Positions 1 through 9,407 of a DNA stretch of 48,123 nucleotides are shown in pieces. Position 1 is the first letter of the stretch. Every line of letters begins with the position of its first letter. Under the pieces are notes generated by a model. It was not told the DNA's origin and made no database searches. It was given only the letters and a program-made list of their open reading frames with translations. Position numbers and translations under genes: made by a program. This DNA is from Alphaproteobacteria bacterium (GTDB lineage Bacteria; Pseudomonadota; Alphaproteobacteria; Sphingomonadales; Kordiimonadaceae). The stretch is taken from assembly GCA_021774695.1 (NCBI GenBank), contig JAJFIU010000103.1, forward strand, positions 1-48,123. Reading direction: 5' to 3'.

Positions 1-882
1 ACTTATTTCCATATCCTTGCCAAAGCCATTGGCCAGCATGATTTTGTGTACCTCTGGCAACCGCCAGCAAGGCACGAAGGGCACCATATGGTGTTCGATA
101 TGGTAATTGACGAAGTAGGGCGCGAAGGTCATGCGTTCAAACCATCCCGCGAGTGTAGTACGAGTATTTTTGAGCGGGTTAACCAGATCCGGTACCGCCG
201 CATGCTCTGCGATGTTGCGGATGCGCAGGAAAAATTGTTGCGTTGTAGCCAGTGGCAATAGCCACATCAGCAAAAACAGGTCCATTCTTCCCGCAGCCAC
301 GAAGGCGCTAATAAATAACGCGTAGAAAATGACGGTGGAACCGTAGAAATCCCGCAGTCGCTTGCCTCGACCTTGGCGTTCGCCCCAGATAAAGCGGAAA
401 AGACCAACGTGGGTTCGCACAAAAACAATGCCGGTGAAATCGCGCAGTATTTTGCGGCCCATGCTGCCTTTGCTAACCGGAAACGGTGTATAAAGGTAAT
501 TTTCCGGGTCTTTTTCTGTGCGCGTAAACCGGTGGTGTGCCATGTGACGAATACGATAATTTTTCATATGGATCAGATTAGGGGAGGCTGCTATCCACTG
601 ACCTAATCGGTCGTTCAGAGCGCGGGAGCGAAACAGCATGCCGTGGCTTGCCTCGTGCTGCAGAATGGCCAAACCAAGCTGGCGGCTGCCGATTACGATA
701 AGGCCGACGGCAAATGTGAAGATATTTGGCATTAGGGCAAAAAGTGCCATCGCAGCGGCAATCACGCCCCAGCCGTGTAGCAAGAGCCATGCACCCATCA
801 GGTTTGAGCGTTGCCGCAAGCGGTGCTGCTCCTCACTAGTAAGGATGTCCGAAGGTTTAATATCTTGCCACTGTGTCGACAT
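1..882 (-). CDS. Fatty acid desaturase, 3' end outside window
   Basis: Membrane di-iron enzyme that introduces double bonds into acyl chains. The frame opens with ATG at 882 and stays open to base 1, so about 294 residues are visible and the C-terminus lies beyond the window. The three histidine boxes of the family are present: HEASH near residues 75-79, HMAHH near 112-116 and HIEHH near 260-264, with an extra RNIAEHA segment near 221-227. Hydrophobic segments lie near residues 30-50, 52-72 and 180-215, as expected for a protein with cytoplasmic histidine clusters. Typical relatives are 300-350 residues, so little is missing. The acyl substrate (phospholipid, acyl-CoA or carotenoid-like) cannot be told from sequence. 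The gene is divergent from the S9 peptidase gene. Confidence 0.88.
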   Translation of the reverse strand, partial: MSTQWQDIKPSDILTSEEQHRLRQRSNLMGAWLLLHGWGVIAAAMALFALMPNIFTFAVGLIVIGSRQLGLAILQHEASHGMLFRSRALNDRLGQWIAASPNLIHMKNYRIRHMAHHRFTRTEKDPENYLYTPFPVSKGSMGRKILRDFTGIVFVRTHVGLFRFIWGERQGRGKRLRDFYGSTVIFYALFISAFVAAGRMDLFLLMWLLPLATTQQFFLRIRNIAEHAAVPDLVNPLKNTRTTLAGWFERMTFAPYFVNYHIEHHMVPFVPCWRLPEVHKIMLANGFGKDMEIS

Positions 883-1053
883 TAGCGGTTTTCCAAAAAA
901 CAATTTGTCACTCTTAACTACCATAAAAATGGACCGAAGGCGATTATAGGCAAGTTTAATCCGCTTGCCGGGCAGTGATAGTCACACATCAGTCACGAAT
1001 ATTTGGTTCTGAATGACTTTTCAGCACCTGATCGCTCGTGATAAATACTGACT

Positions 1054-2994
1054 ATGGTTTTGATTCGACGATTTTTGTTATGTGTTTGTGCCTTTATGGT
1101 CTTTTGTTCGGCAGGCACGGTCTTGCATGCCGCAGATGATGTCGCAGGTGATGCCGGGGGAGATCCCAGCCTTTTGAAGCAGCTCACTGATGCACCCAGG
1201 GTGGCGGCTGCCTCGCTTTCGTCATATGGCCACTATGTTTCGGCCCTTGTGCGTGCGGACGACGGCGATTCGCAAGTGGCTGTCTGGCGGGCATTCAGTA
1301 GTATAGAAGACGCCGATATTTTGCCCTATACACGGTCCGAACTTAACTGGTTCGCGTGGGTCGGCGAGGGCAGGTTGCTGCTGTCTCTCAGAGAATACGG
1401 GCTCGTACTTTATGACGCTCATATAGGCAGACTGCGACCCCTTATCGAAAACAGCGGGCCGCGCCCGGAGGGGTTGGTTCCTGTTCTACTGAGCGCGCTG
1501 CCCGATGATCCCAGCAATATTTTAATGCAATGGGAAGACCCGGCTGTTCCTGGCTATCCTGCGGTTTTCCGGGTCAACGCTATCACCGGCGTTTCGACCA
1601 AAATCATAGGCGCATGGCGACCAATTATTCGTTGGTGGGCCAGCCCCACGGGCACGGTTGAAATTGGTGAAGCTTTCCGGGGTCGGCGGCAGCTGTTGTT
1701 CGGGCGGCGCGCAGAAGGTAGTTGGGAGCAGATAACAGACAATGATTATTTTCGGCAGTCACCGATCTCTATTGTTGCTGTGGAGGCCGGCGGAGCAACC
1801 GCAGCGGTTATTTCGGGCCACGCCGGCAATACCCGGTCATTGTGGCGCATGGATGCGCGCACCGGCGACTTTCTTCGGCAACTGGCCAGCAATGACCAGT
1901 TTGATATTGATGCTGCCATATTTGATCCTGAAAACAATATGGTGGTTGGGGCTACTTTTGTTGAAGATAGAGTTGAACAAATCATCTGGCAGCCGCAGTT
2001 GAAGGATGACCTTCGGAGCGTTGCAGCGTCGGCGGGCGAGAAAAATGTTGCTCTAGTTTCCCGAAGCCGGGACGGCCGGGTAAGTCTTTATCGCAGTAGT
2101 GAGAACTGGCGTTCCAACCGATATTTTTTGATGGAAAAAAATGAGGGTAGGCTTGTTGAGGTCGATGTTAGTGACGAGTTCGAGCGATTGCCTAAGCCTG
2201 AAAAACGCGGTGTATGGATCAAGCTAAAAGGCAAACGTACAGGCGGGCTGGGTGCTATGCATGCGCTGTTGTCGACTCCGGAAGCTGGCGGTACAGGTAA
2301 AGCAGTTGTGCTGGTGCACGGTGGTCCGGTGCGGCGGGTATCGAACGGTTACAGCCCGATGGTTAGCTGGCTAACCGCAAACGGGTATACCGTATTGCAG
2401 CCCAATTTTCGTGGGTCCAGTGGGTTCGGCGAAGCATGGCGGCGCGCTGGGTATGGCCGTTGGGGCACCGACATGCAGGACGATGTGGGCACTGCAGCCC
2501 AGTGGATGTTGGAAGCCGGGTATGCAACGGCGGGCAAGATGTGCGTTATGGGTGGTTCCTACGGCGGCTATGCGGCGCTGATGTCGTCGATCAAGGATGA
2601 TGATATCTTTGAGTGCGCGATCAGCCTAAACGGCGTTACCTCGGTGTATCATCTGGTTGAATATCTGGAGCAGAACCGCTTTTACTTGCTGAGCGTGCCG
2701 CGCATTAAGGGCAACCTGTCTGATCGCACCCTAAAACGCCGGTCACCGCTCAACCGCGCTGATCTGGTGCGGCTTCCCGTGCTGCTGTTGCATGCAACAC
2801 GCGACATCAATGTGCCGTTTGACCACGGCGCACAAATGGCCAAGTCGCTTCATTGGCAAAACAAAGATCATGAATTTATCGTGCTGAAGGGATCGGAACA
2901 CCAACTGCGCCGCCCCCAAGACCGGAGAATTTACATGGAAGCCTCTCTGAAATTTCTGGAACGGTATATCGGCAATGCTCGCATCAAGCCTTGA
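1054..2994 (+). CDS. Exported S9 family prolyl oligopeptidase-like peptidase
   Basis: Serine peptidase of the prolyl oligopeptidase/acylaminoacyl peptidase clan, 646 residues. An N-terminal signal peptide (RRFLLCVCAFMVFCSAG, cleavage probably after HAA near residue 27) places it in the periplasm or outside. Residues 40-390 should form the beta-propeller; residues 395-640 are the alpha/beta hydrolase domain. The nucleophile is Ser502 in GGSYGG, the acid is probably Asp584 in ATRDINVP and the base His616 in GSEHQLRR. The oxyanion region is VHGGP near 421-425. It is followed 190 bases later by a di/tripeptide transporter on the same strand. This suggests that peptides cut outside the cytoplasm are imported next door, which is an inference. 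Confident in family; the exact peptide specificity is unknown. Confidence 0.9.
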   Translation: MVLIRRFLLCVCAFMVFCSAGTVLHAADDVAGDAGGDPSLLKQLTDAPRVAAASLSSYGHYVSALVRADDGDSQVAVWRAFSSIEDADILPYTRSELNWFAWVGEGRLLLSLREYGLVLYDAHIGRLRPLIENSGPRPEGLVPVLLSALPDDPSNILMQWEDPAVPGYPAVFRVNAITGVSTKIIGAWRPIIRWWASPTGTVEIGEAFRGRRQLLFGRRAEGSWEQITDNDYFRQSPISIVAVEAGGATAAVISGHAGNTRSLWRMDARTGDFLRQLASNDQFDIDAAIFDPENNMVVGATFVEDRVEQIIWQPQLKDDLRSVAASAGEKNVALVSRSRDGRVSLYRSSENWRSNRYFLMEKNEGRLVEVDVSDEFERLPKPEKRGVWIKLKGKRTGGLGAMHALLSTPEAGGTGKAVVLVHGGPVRRVSNGYSPMVSWLTANGYTVLQPNFRGSSGFGEAWRRAGYGRWGTDMQDDVGTAAQWMLEAGYATAGKMCVMGGSYGGYAALMSSIKDDDIFECAISLNGVTSVYHLVEYLEQNRFYLLSVPRIKGNLSDRTLKRRSPLNRADLVRLPVLLLHATRDINVPFDHGAQMAKSLHWQNKDHEFIVLKGSEHQLRRPQDRRIYMEASLKFLERYIGNARIKP

Positions 2995-3184
2995 TGCCTG
3001 CTTCACAGGTGTTTGAGACAAAATGATCGCTGAAAGACTCGCATTCGCTTAACAAATATGGTTTTTAGCAAATGGGAGAAGACCGGCTGGTGGATAAATG
3101 AGTGTCACCGGATGGTCATCAAAAAAATGGGGACGGTACGCCGTATCAGGCTGTGCCCGAAAAAAATAAATACATGAGGTGGAC

Positions 3185-4729
3185 ATGACCGAAACAGTTG
3201 TTTCAACCGAGGGATCCCAGGAACGGGAACTACTCGGCCATCCTATTGGGCTGGCAATTTGCTTTTTTACAGAAATGTGGGAGCGTTTTTCTTACTACGG
3301 AATGCGCACAATTTTGGTACTTTATCTGGTAAAATATCACCTGTTTAGCGCTGGTGAAGCCAGTATGATTTATGGCGCTTATGCCGGTCTGGTCTATATG
3401 ATGCCTATCATCGGCGGTTATATGGCAGACCGCTATCTGGGCAGCCGAAAAGCAGTGACATACGGTGCCATCTTACTGGTACTTGGTCATGGATTGATGG
3501 GTTTTCACGGCCCGCAAGCCGTTATGGACGGAACTACGGTCGTTCGCGATTCATTCTATATGAACCTGTTTTTCCTTTCGCTTGCTTTGATCATCACAGG
3601 TGTTGGCTTCCTTAAGGCCAATATTTCTACCATTGTTGGCGCGCTCTACGGTCCTAATGACCCGCGCCGTGACGGCGGTTTCTCAATCTTCTATATGGGC
3701 ATCAATTTGGGGTCGTTACTATCGACTGCGCTGGTTGGCTATGTCGGCGAAACTCACGGCTGGAATTATGGTTTTGGTCTGGCCGGCATCGGCATGTTCT
3801 TTGGCTTGATAGTCTTTCTGTGGGGGCAAAAGTTTCTTGATGGACGTGCAGAGCCAACCAACCCTGAAGTACTTAAAGAAGCGTCGCCTATCGGGCTAAA
3901 CAAAGAATATTCGATCTATCTGTTTGGTATCCTGTTGGTGGGCGTTAGCTGGATCATGATGCAGTATCAGGAACTGGTAATTTCGTTGTTAGGCATTGCC
4001 GGTATCGGAATGCTTGCAATTGTCATCGCCTATGCCTTGATGAACTGCACGAAGGAAGAGCGCGACCGTTTGTATGTTGCCTGTTTCCTGATCGCGGTAC
4101 AGTCAGTGTTTTGGGCATTGTTCGAGCAACAAGCCGCGAGCCTGACTTTGCTTGCAGACCAACAATATGACCGTAATGTGCTGGGTATGAATGTGCTGGC
4201 GTCTCAGGTTCAGTTGATGAATCCGCTGTTCATTGTAATGCTTGCACCGGTAATGGCTTGGCTTTGGGTTCGAATGGCGAACAAGGGTGTTGAGCCTTCA
4301 ACGCCGGGCAAATTTGGCCTTGCCATGTTGCTGATTGGTATTGGCTACATCGTGTTTGCATGGAGCATTACATTGGACGACACCACCAGCAAAAGCTTCA
4401 TCTGGCTTGCATTTATTTACCTGTTCCTGACACTGGCGGAACTGTGCTTAAGCCCAGTTGGCCTATCAATGGTTACCAAGCTTAGCGTCACGAAAATTGT
4501 TGGTACAATGATGGGAACCTGGTTCCTGTTTACCGCCCTCGGCAACAACGTCGCTGGCTGGATCAGTGCGTTGACAGGAAGCGGTGGCCACGGTGCTGCC
4601 TCCGGACAGTTGGATATTGTTGCTGTGATTGATGTATATTCCATGATCGGATACGTCAGCGTGGGCGTGGGGCTGCTCATATTTGCGCTCACACCATTGC
4701 TGAAAAAGAAAATGCACGGTGTTCACTAG
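3185..4729 (+). CDS. POT/PTR2-family proton-coupled di/tripeptide transporter
   Basis: Inner-membrane importer of di- and tripeptides driven by the proton gradient, 514 residues from ATG 3185. A GTG six bases upstream is also open, but the GAGG at 3176-3179 sits five bases before ATG 3185 and favours it. The family signature FFTEMWERFSYYGMRTIL lies at the start of TM1, including the ExxERFxYYG proton-coupling motif. GGYMADRYLGSRK follows between TM2 and TM3. The FSIFYMGINLGSLLS segment matches the second POT signature. Twelve to fourteen hydrophobic segments are visible. It follows the S9 peptidase gene on the same strand and is closed by a hairpin terminator at 4752-4778. Confidence 0.93.
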   Translation: MTETVVSTEGSQERELLGHPIGLAICFFTEMWERFSYYGMRTILVLYLVKYHLFSAGEASMIYGAYAGLVYMMPIIGGYMADRYLGSRKAVTYGAILLVLGHGLMGFHGPQAVMDGTTVVRDSFYMNLFFLSLALIITGVGFLKANISTIVGALYGPNDPRRDGGFSIFYMGINLGSLLSTALVGYVGETHGWNYGFGLAGIGMFFGLIVFLWGQKFLDGRAEPTNPEVLKEASPIGLNKEYSIYLFGILLVGVSWIMMQYQELVISLLGIAGIGMLAIVIAYALMNCTKEERDRLYVACFLIAVQSVFWALFEQQAASLTLLADQQYDRNVLGMNVLASQVQLMNPLFIVMLAPVMAWLWVRMANKGVEPSTPGKFGLAMLLIGIGYIVFAWSITLDDTTSKSFIWLAFIYLFLTLAELCLSPVGLSMVTKLSVTKIVGTMMGTWFLFTALGNNVAGWISALTGSGGHGAASGQLDIVAVIDVYSMIGYVSVGVGLLIFALTPLLKKKMHGVH

Positions 4730-4751
4730 GATGGATGCCTTGGGTCGAGAG

Positions 4752-4778
4752 GCGAGGGCAGTTGTGCCCTCGCTTTTT
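4752..4778 (+). terminator. Rho-independent terminator after the peptide transporter
   Basis: A 9-bp perfect stem (4752-4760 with 4765-4773, arms GCGAGGGCA and TGCCCTCGC), a GTTG tetraloop and five Ts. It separates the transporter from the sulfotransferase-like gene, which starts 27 bases later. Confidence 0.88.
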
Positions 4779-4805
4779 CATTTCAGGTAAGGGCAAACTG
4801 CGATC

Positions 4806-5543
4806 ATGCTGGTTTCAACCCGATACAAATTTGTTTTTTTGTCTAACCGCAAATGTGCCTCGTCGTCGCTGGTGCGGTCTTTAAGCCCGTTCTGTGACAT
4901 TGTTATGGAGCACGATCATCGTCTGCGGCATACCAGCTACAGCGAATTTCAGCGGCATATACTGCCATTTCTTGTGGAAAAAATTGGCCCTGAAGCTGAA
5001 GAATATGATGTTTACTGTCTATTTCGGGAACCTGTGGATTGGCTGTACAGTTGGTACCGTTTCAGAACACGCAAGGGCATCTCACCCGAGGTAGTTCCCG
5101 ACCACTGGGAGTATACCGGTAATATGAGTTGGGGCAGTTTTCTGGGCGAAGCCCTGAAGCCCAAAGCTGCTCAGTTTGCCAAATTCGGTGGCCGTCAGCA
5201 TATGTTTGTTGAAGGCGTGAATGGGTCCACCAAGGGCCTGACATTGTTTCGCTATGACGACTTCGCTGATTTTCTGAACCATATGGCCGAAAAAATTGGC
5301 GAAGAACTCGAAGTGGTAAATTTTAATGTATCGCCTGAGTTAGCCGAAGGGCCTTGCGAAGAAGACTATCAGAGATGCCGGATTGCACTAGCTGCCGACT
5401 ACCGTATTTACGATGCTATTCCGGATGGTGGCGGGCTTGTCGATCTTGATGATAATACTGACCCCGCCGATAAAACCACCAGCAAAGCCTCCAGCAATGT
5501 CGGGGGTATACTTTCGAAAATAAAAAGAAAACTTACGCCGTAG
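4806..5543 (+). CDS. Sulfotransferase-family protein
   Basis: A 245-residue soluble protein with the layout of PAPS-dependent sulfotransferases. The N-terminal beta-strand and loop KFVFLSNRKCASSSLVRSL (residues 8-26) resembles the 5'-phosphosulfate binding loop. FREPVDWLYSWYRFR (about residues 78-92) resembles the 3'-phosphate binding helix of the family. The last 35 residues are polar and low in complexity. Family members transfer sulfate to carbohydrates, lipids or tyrosines; the acceptor here cannot be predicted. No PAPS synthesis genes are nearby. The gene follows the transporter terminator and converges on the TPR gene. The start at 4806 has only a weak upstream purine stretch. Confidence 0.7.
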   Translation: MLVSTRYKFVFLSNRKCASSSLVRSLSPFCDIVMEHDHRLRHTSYSEFQRHILPFLVEKIGPEAEEYDVYCLFREPVDWLYSWYRFRTRKGISPEVVPDHWEYTGNMSWGSFLGEALKPKAAQFAKFGGRQHMFVEGVNGSTKGLTLFRYDDFADFLNHMAEKIGEELEVVNFNVSPELAEGPCEEDYQRCRIALAADYRIYDAIPDGGGLVDLDDNTDPADKTTSKASSNVGGILSKIKRKLTP

Positions 5544-5577
5544 AGTGCTCTGACAAGTGCGGTCAAATCGGCCTGGT

Positions 5578-6318
5578 TTACAGTCGTTCAAGCCCGTGCA
5601 GTGCTTTTGCGCGCCAATTTTGTTGGGCATCGTGGTAAAATTTTGTACCGCGGTCAACGCGTTTGATAACTTCTTCGTAAACCACGCGGGCGTCTTCGGG
5701 ATATCCGGTGCCAACCAGAAGGTCAGCATAGCGTACTCGGGCCTCCTCTCCGGTCGCATAGTCGGTAAGGGCAGAGAATGATTTAAGCGCTTCCCCGGTT
5801 TGGCCGTCCTGCTCTAAAGCCTTACTGTACAGCATATGGGCGTCTTGGCTGTGAAAGCCGGGATTGTCTTTCTGTAGCTGGTCCAACAGCGCCAACGCAG
5901 ACTGCGTGTCGGACTGATGGAGCCGAACAGAGGCCAGCCGCATCAGAATATGCGGGTCAGACTTATGCGCGCCTACCAGACTTTGAACAAGATAGGGTTC
6001 GGCCTCATTGTATTTTTCCAACTCATACAAGGCATCCGCGAGCCGCAGTCTGTTTTCTGTGCTTTCGACCAGATCAAACGCATGCATGGCCTCGCGGTAT
6101 TCGTGCATCGGGTCAATAGCTTTTAATAGGGTGTTTTTGCCCGTTCCGGCGGTACGATTTTTCCCAATATCCGGCAGGATTTGGGTGACTAAATAAATCA
6201 GGCAACCAAGGCCGGGCACCATGATGATCAGCCCAATCCAGTATTTATCGCGCCCGGTTGAGATAACATGATAGGCACAAAAAACCTGCGCTACGATTGT
6301 TAAAATAATGATTGGCAC
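5578..6318 (-). CDS. Tetratricopeptide repeat membrane-anchored protein
   Basis: A 246-residue protein starting with two membrane segments (IIILTIVAQVFCAYHV and IGLIIMVPGLGCLIYLV), the second with the look of the short PLDc_N-type anchor. Three to four TPR-like helix pairs follow from residue 75 onwards (for example RLADALYELEKYNEAEPYL, with later units through YSKALEQDGQTGEALKSF). A GTG start at 6318 is chosen because a GGAGGG lies seven bases upstream; a longer ATG frame from 6390 lacks this. TPR proteins with such anchors act as scaffolds. No partner is evident in the neighbourhood and the gene stands alone between convergent and divergent neighbours. Confidence 0.75.
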   Translation of the reverse strand: MPIIILTIVAQVFCAYHVISTGRDKYWIGLIIMVPGLGCLIYLVTQILPDIGKNRTAGTGKNTLLKAIDPMHEYREAMHAFDLVESTENRLRLADALYELEKYNEAEPYLVQSLVGAHKSDPHILMRLASVRLHQSDTQSALALLDQLQKDNPGFHSQDAHMLYSKALEQDGQTGEALKSFSALTDYATGEEARVRYADLLVGTGYPEDARVVYEEVIKRVDRGTKFYHDAQQNWRAKALHGLERL

Positions 6319-6599
6319 CCGGAAACCCTCCAAACAAACGGCATGTCTACACTGTTGGTAAAAGGTTTGCCCACCAGCCACAACCCACAAATGAGGCGGC
6401 GGGCAGTTGGAATTGGTTGTCGGAATTAGCTATGGGCGGCGAACTGTTGGCAAACCAGCCCTGCCAGTAAACGATGGGTTATCGTTGAAATGCGTGACTC
6501 CGACAAGGGCTCTTGTTACGCTCTTTGCTTCCGGACCAGCGGCTTCCGAACTTGGGGTGGGGCCGCATGCATGTTCGAGACACTTGGGAGGACTATCAA

Positions 6600-8036
6600 A
6601 TGAAATTCAAAGGTTTAAAAGGCGCGATGCTCTCACGCACAGCAATGGTTGCTGCGCTGGGTTTGGTTGCCGCGGCCTGTACACCGGGAGAGGGTGAGCA
6701 GGGCGAATTTGTGGATGTGGGCAGAGACCCATTTCCGTCTAGCTATACGCCGCTGCCAAGTGGTGCGACACTGATCACAGGTGCCACCATTCTTGACGGT
6801 AACGGCGGCCGCATCGAAGGCGGTTCTGTCCTGATCGAAAACGGCAAGGTATCAGCAATTGGCAGTGATGTAACAGCACCGGCCGGGGCCACGGTTATTG
6901 ACGCTGGTGGCCGGTGGGTAACCCCTGGCATTATCGATGTGCATAGCCACTTGGGCGTATACCCGAGTCCGGGTGTTCAGGCGCATTCAGACGGCAACGA
7001 AGTGGGCGACCCTGTTACCGCAGACGCCTGGGCCGAACATGCACTGTGGCCACACGACCCGGGCTTTATCCGGGCTGCAGCGGGCGGTATTACCTCGCTG
7101 CAACTGTTACCGGGTTCCGCTAATTTAGTTGGTGGTCGCTCGGTTACCATCAAAAACGTTCCCGGCCGAGTGTCGCAAGACATGAAATTTCCTGGCGCAC
7201 CCTACGGCCTTAAAATGGCGTGCGGTGAAAACCCCAAGCGGGTTTACGGCGACGGCTCTCGCGGCGGTGATTTCCGTCCGCATACCCGAATGGGTAATGT
7301 TGCAGGCTACCGGCAGGCTTGGGCTGATGCACAGGATTATCAGCGCCGCTGGGACAAATATGAGCGCGATTATAACGCGGGCTTTGATGTTTTGCCGCCC
7401 GCACGCGATTTGAACCTTGATACGCTGGCTGGCGTGCTGCGTGGCGAAATTCGCGTGCATATGCACTGCTACCGCGGTGATGATATGGGCACTATGCTGG
7501 ATGTAATGAAGGAATTTAACTACCAAATCGCTTCGTTCCAGCATGCGGTTGAAAGCTACAAAATTGCTGACAAATTGGCTGAAAACAACGTGTGTTCAGC
7601 CATGTGGGCTGATTGGTATGGCTTCAAAATGGAAGCGTACGATGGCATCCGCGAAAATATTCCGTTTGTTCATAAAGCGGGCGCCTGCGCGATTGTCCAT
7701 TCGGACAGCGCCAGTGGTATCCAGCGACTGAACCAGGAGGCAGCCAAGGCACTCGCTGATGGCCGCAAGGCCGGTGTTGATATCTCGAAAGCAGACGCCT
7801 GGACGTGGCTATCGCTTAACCCGGCTAAATCGCTAGGTATCGACACCAAGACCGGCACGTAGGAAGCAGGCAAGGATGCAGACATTGTGTTGTGGTCCGG
7901 TGATCCGTTCAGTGTTTACACCAAAGCAGACCTGACGTTTGTTGACGGCGCGGTGGTGTTTGACCGCAATAACCCGGCGGGTAATCCGGTGATGGACTTC
8001 GAGCTAGGCCAACCCGGTGAAGGAGACGTGAAATGA
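6600..8036 (+). pseudogene. Exported amidohydrolase interrupted by in-frame TAG
   Basis: Metal-dependent amidohydrolase of the imidazolonepropionase/M38-like group. Start is ATG 6600 behind GGGAGG at 6586-6591. A lipoprotein-like leader ends GLVAAAC (Cys27; the lipobox is imperfect). Residues 55-105 form the beta-sandwich lid, and the metal site IDVHSHLG follows with His115 and His117. Further candidate metal ligands are IRVHMHCY, SFQHAVE and HSDSAS. Codon 421 (7860-7862) is TAG, within what is normally the conserved GTLEAGKDADIV motif, so TTG to TAG is the simplest change. The same frame continues for 57 codons (EAGKDADIVLWSGDPF and beyond) to TGA 8034-8036. That TGA overlaps the ATG of the next gene. 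Nonsense mutation, sequencing error or readthrough are all possible. The truncated 420-residue product would lack the last strands of the lid. Confidence 0.85.
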
Positions 8037-9328
8037 GGATGCTTAAATCAATAACAGCCGCCACACTCGCGTTTGCTTTGTCTGGCGTTGTTTCTGGTAC
8101 TGTTTCGGCAGAAGATATTGCCATTACTGGCGGCAAAGCCTTCACAAACGGCGGCTCCGGCGAAGTTGCAAATGCCACTATTTTGGTGTCGGACGGTAAA
8201 ATCACGTCGGTTACCGCAGGCGGTGCAGTGCCTTCGGGTTACAGAGTGATCGACGCCAGCGGCAAGTGGGTAACGGCGGGCTTTATGGCGGCTGATACGT
8301 CGCTTGGCCTCACCGAGGTTTCGCTGTCTGGTGGCATTAATGATGCCACAGCACCTAAAGAAAAAGGCGCGATTGGCGTCAGCGTTGTACCAGCACTGAA
8401 CCCTGCCAATATATTCATCCCGAACACGCGCATTGAGGGTGTAACCCGGGCAATGACCCGCATGACCAATTCCGGTGATATGTGGTTAGGTCTTGGTGCC
8501 GTGCTGAAGCTAACTGACGGTGACATGGTTGCGAACGAAAAAGCATTCCTTGCCATTGATCTGGATGAAGGCTCTGCCAATGAGGTGGGCGGCAGCCGCG
8601 CCGTCCTTTGGTCCAAACTGAACGAGAAGTTCCAGGGCGCCAAAGATAAAATAGAGGCCGCTGCGAAGAAGGACGACGGGGACACAAAGGATGGGGACAA
8701 AAAAGACGCAAAACGCCCTTCTGCCGCCGACGCAACGCTGAAGGCAGTTCTGTCGGGTGACATGCCGATTTACGCCCTTGTCAACCGTAAGGCTGACATT
8801 CTGCAATTGATCGCCTTCCAGAAGCGGTTTGGCATTAGGGTTATTCTCGGCGGTGCTGCTGAAGCCTGGATGGTGGCAGATATGTTGGCTGCATCGGGCA
8901 TTTCGGTTGTGCTGGACCCAACGGCAAACCTGCCGGGCAATTTTGATGCGCTGGGCCAAACCAGTGCCGCCGCTGGCCGGTTGCACGCAGCGGGCGTGAA
9001 AGTTGCGTTCATTCCACCAGGCACCCACAACTCACGGCTTGTAGTGCAAAATGCAGGCATTGCTGTCTCGATGGGCATGCCGTGGGCTGCAGCAATGGAT
9101 GCGTTGACGGTCAACCCGGCTGAAATGTTCGGCGTTGGTGACAGCTACGGCAAGCTTGCCGCTGGCATGGACGCTGATGTGGTTGTGTGGGACGGTGATC
9201 CGCTTGAGGTTATGTCCAGCCCGGACGCTGTGCTGATTGCAGGCGTGGATATCCCGCTTGTTTCACGCCAAACCAAACTCAGGGATCGCTACAAAGACCT
9301 GGACAGGTCGCCTGCGTTTGATCGCTAG
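8033..9328 (+). CDS. Amidohydrolase-fold protein lacking the HxH metal motif
   Basis: A 431-residue exported protein (leader LKSITAATLAFALSGVVSG, cleavage after VSA) with the amidohydrolase lid at the N-terminus (ITGGKAFTNGGSGEVANATI) and the typical C-terminal return AAGMDADVVVWDGDPLE. Where active relatives have GxIDxHxH, this protein reads VTAGFMAADTSLGLTEV, so both histidines are gone. A charged lysine/aspartate-rich insertion lies near residues 205-225. Its ATG overlaps the stop of the preceding amidohydrolase (ATGA), so the two are translationally coupled. I infer a catalytically impaired partner or specificity subunit of the upstream enzyme. Such side-by-side pairs occur in other Proteobacteria. 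A strong terminator follows at 9352-9376. Confidence 0.85.
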   Translation: MRMLKSITAATLAFALSGVVSGTVSAEDIAITGGKAFTNGGSGEVANATILVSDGKITSVTAGGAVPSGYRVIDASGKWVTAGFMAADTSLGLTEVSLSGGINDATAPKEKGAIGVSVVPALNPANIFIPNTRIEGVTRAMTRMTNSGDMWLGLGAVLKLTDGDMVANEKAFLAIDLDEGSANEVGGSRAVLWSKLNEKFQGAKDKIEAAAKKDDGDTKDGDKKDAKRPSAADATLKAVLSGDMPIYALVNRKADILQLIAFQKRFGIRVILGGAAEAWMVADMLAASGISVVLDPTANLPGNFDALGQTSAAAGRLHAAGVKVAFIPPGTHNSRLVVQNAGIAVSMGMPWAAAMDALTVNPAEMFGVGDSYGKLAAGMDADVVVWDGDPLEVMSSPDAVLIAGVDIPLVSRQTKLRDRYKDLDRSPAFDR

Positions 9329-9351
9329 GCCGCGTAGCCCTATAAGAAACA

Positions 9352-9376
9352 AAAGCCGGGGCATGCCCCGGCTTTT
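9352..9376 (+). terminator. Rho-independent terminator after the amidohydrolase pair
   Basis: An inverted repeat AAAGCCGGGGC/GCCCCGGCTTT with almost no loop, ending in a run of five Ts. It closes the amidohydrolase operon 24 bases after the stop codon. Confidence 0.9.
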
Positions 9377-9407
9377 TAGTAATGGCCGGAATGAGTAAGG
9401 GTGGGAA

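Noticed and set aside
46..949. Several short frames near the left edge
   Set aside because: All are shadows of the fatty acid desaturase, whose frame runs off the window edge.
3060..3178. Possible riboswitch before the POT transporter
   Set aside because: Only a 4-bp stem (ACGG/CCGT) is visible; nothing matches a known aptamer.
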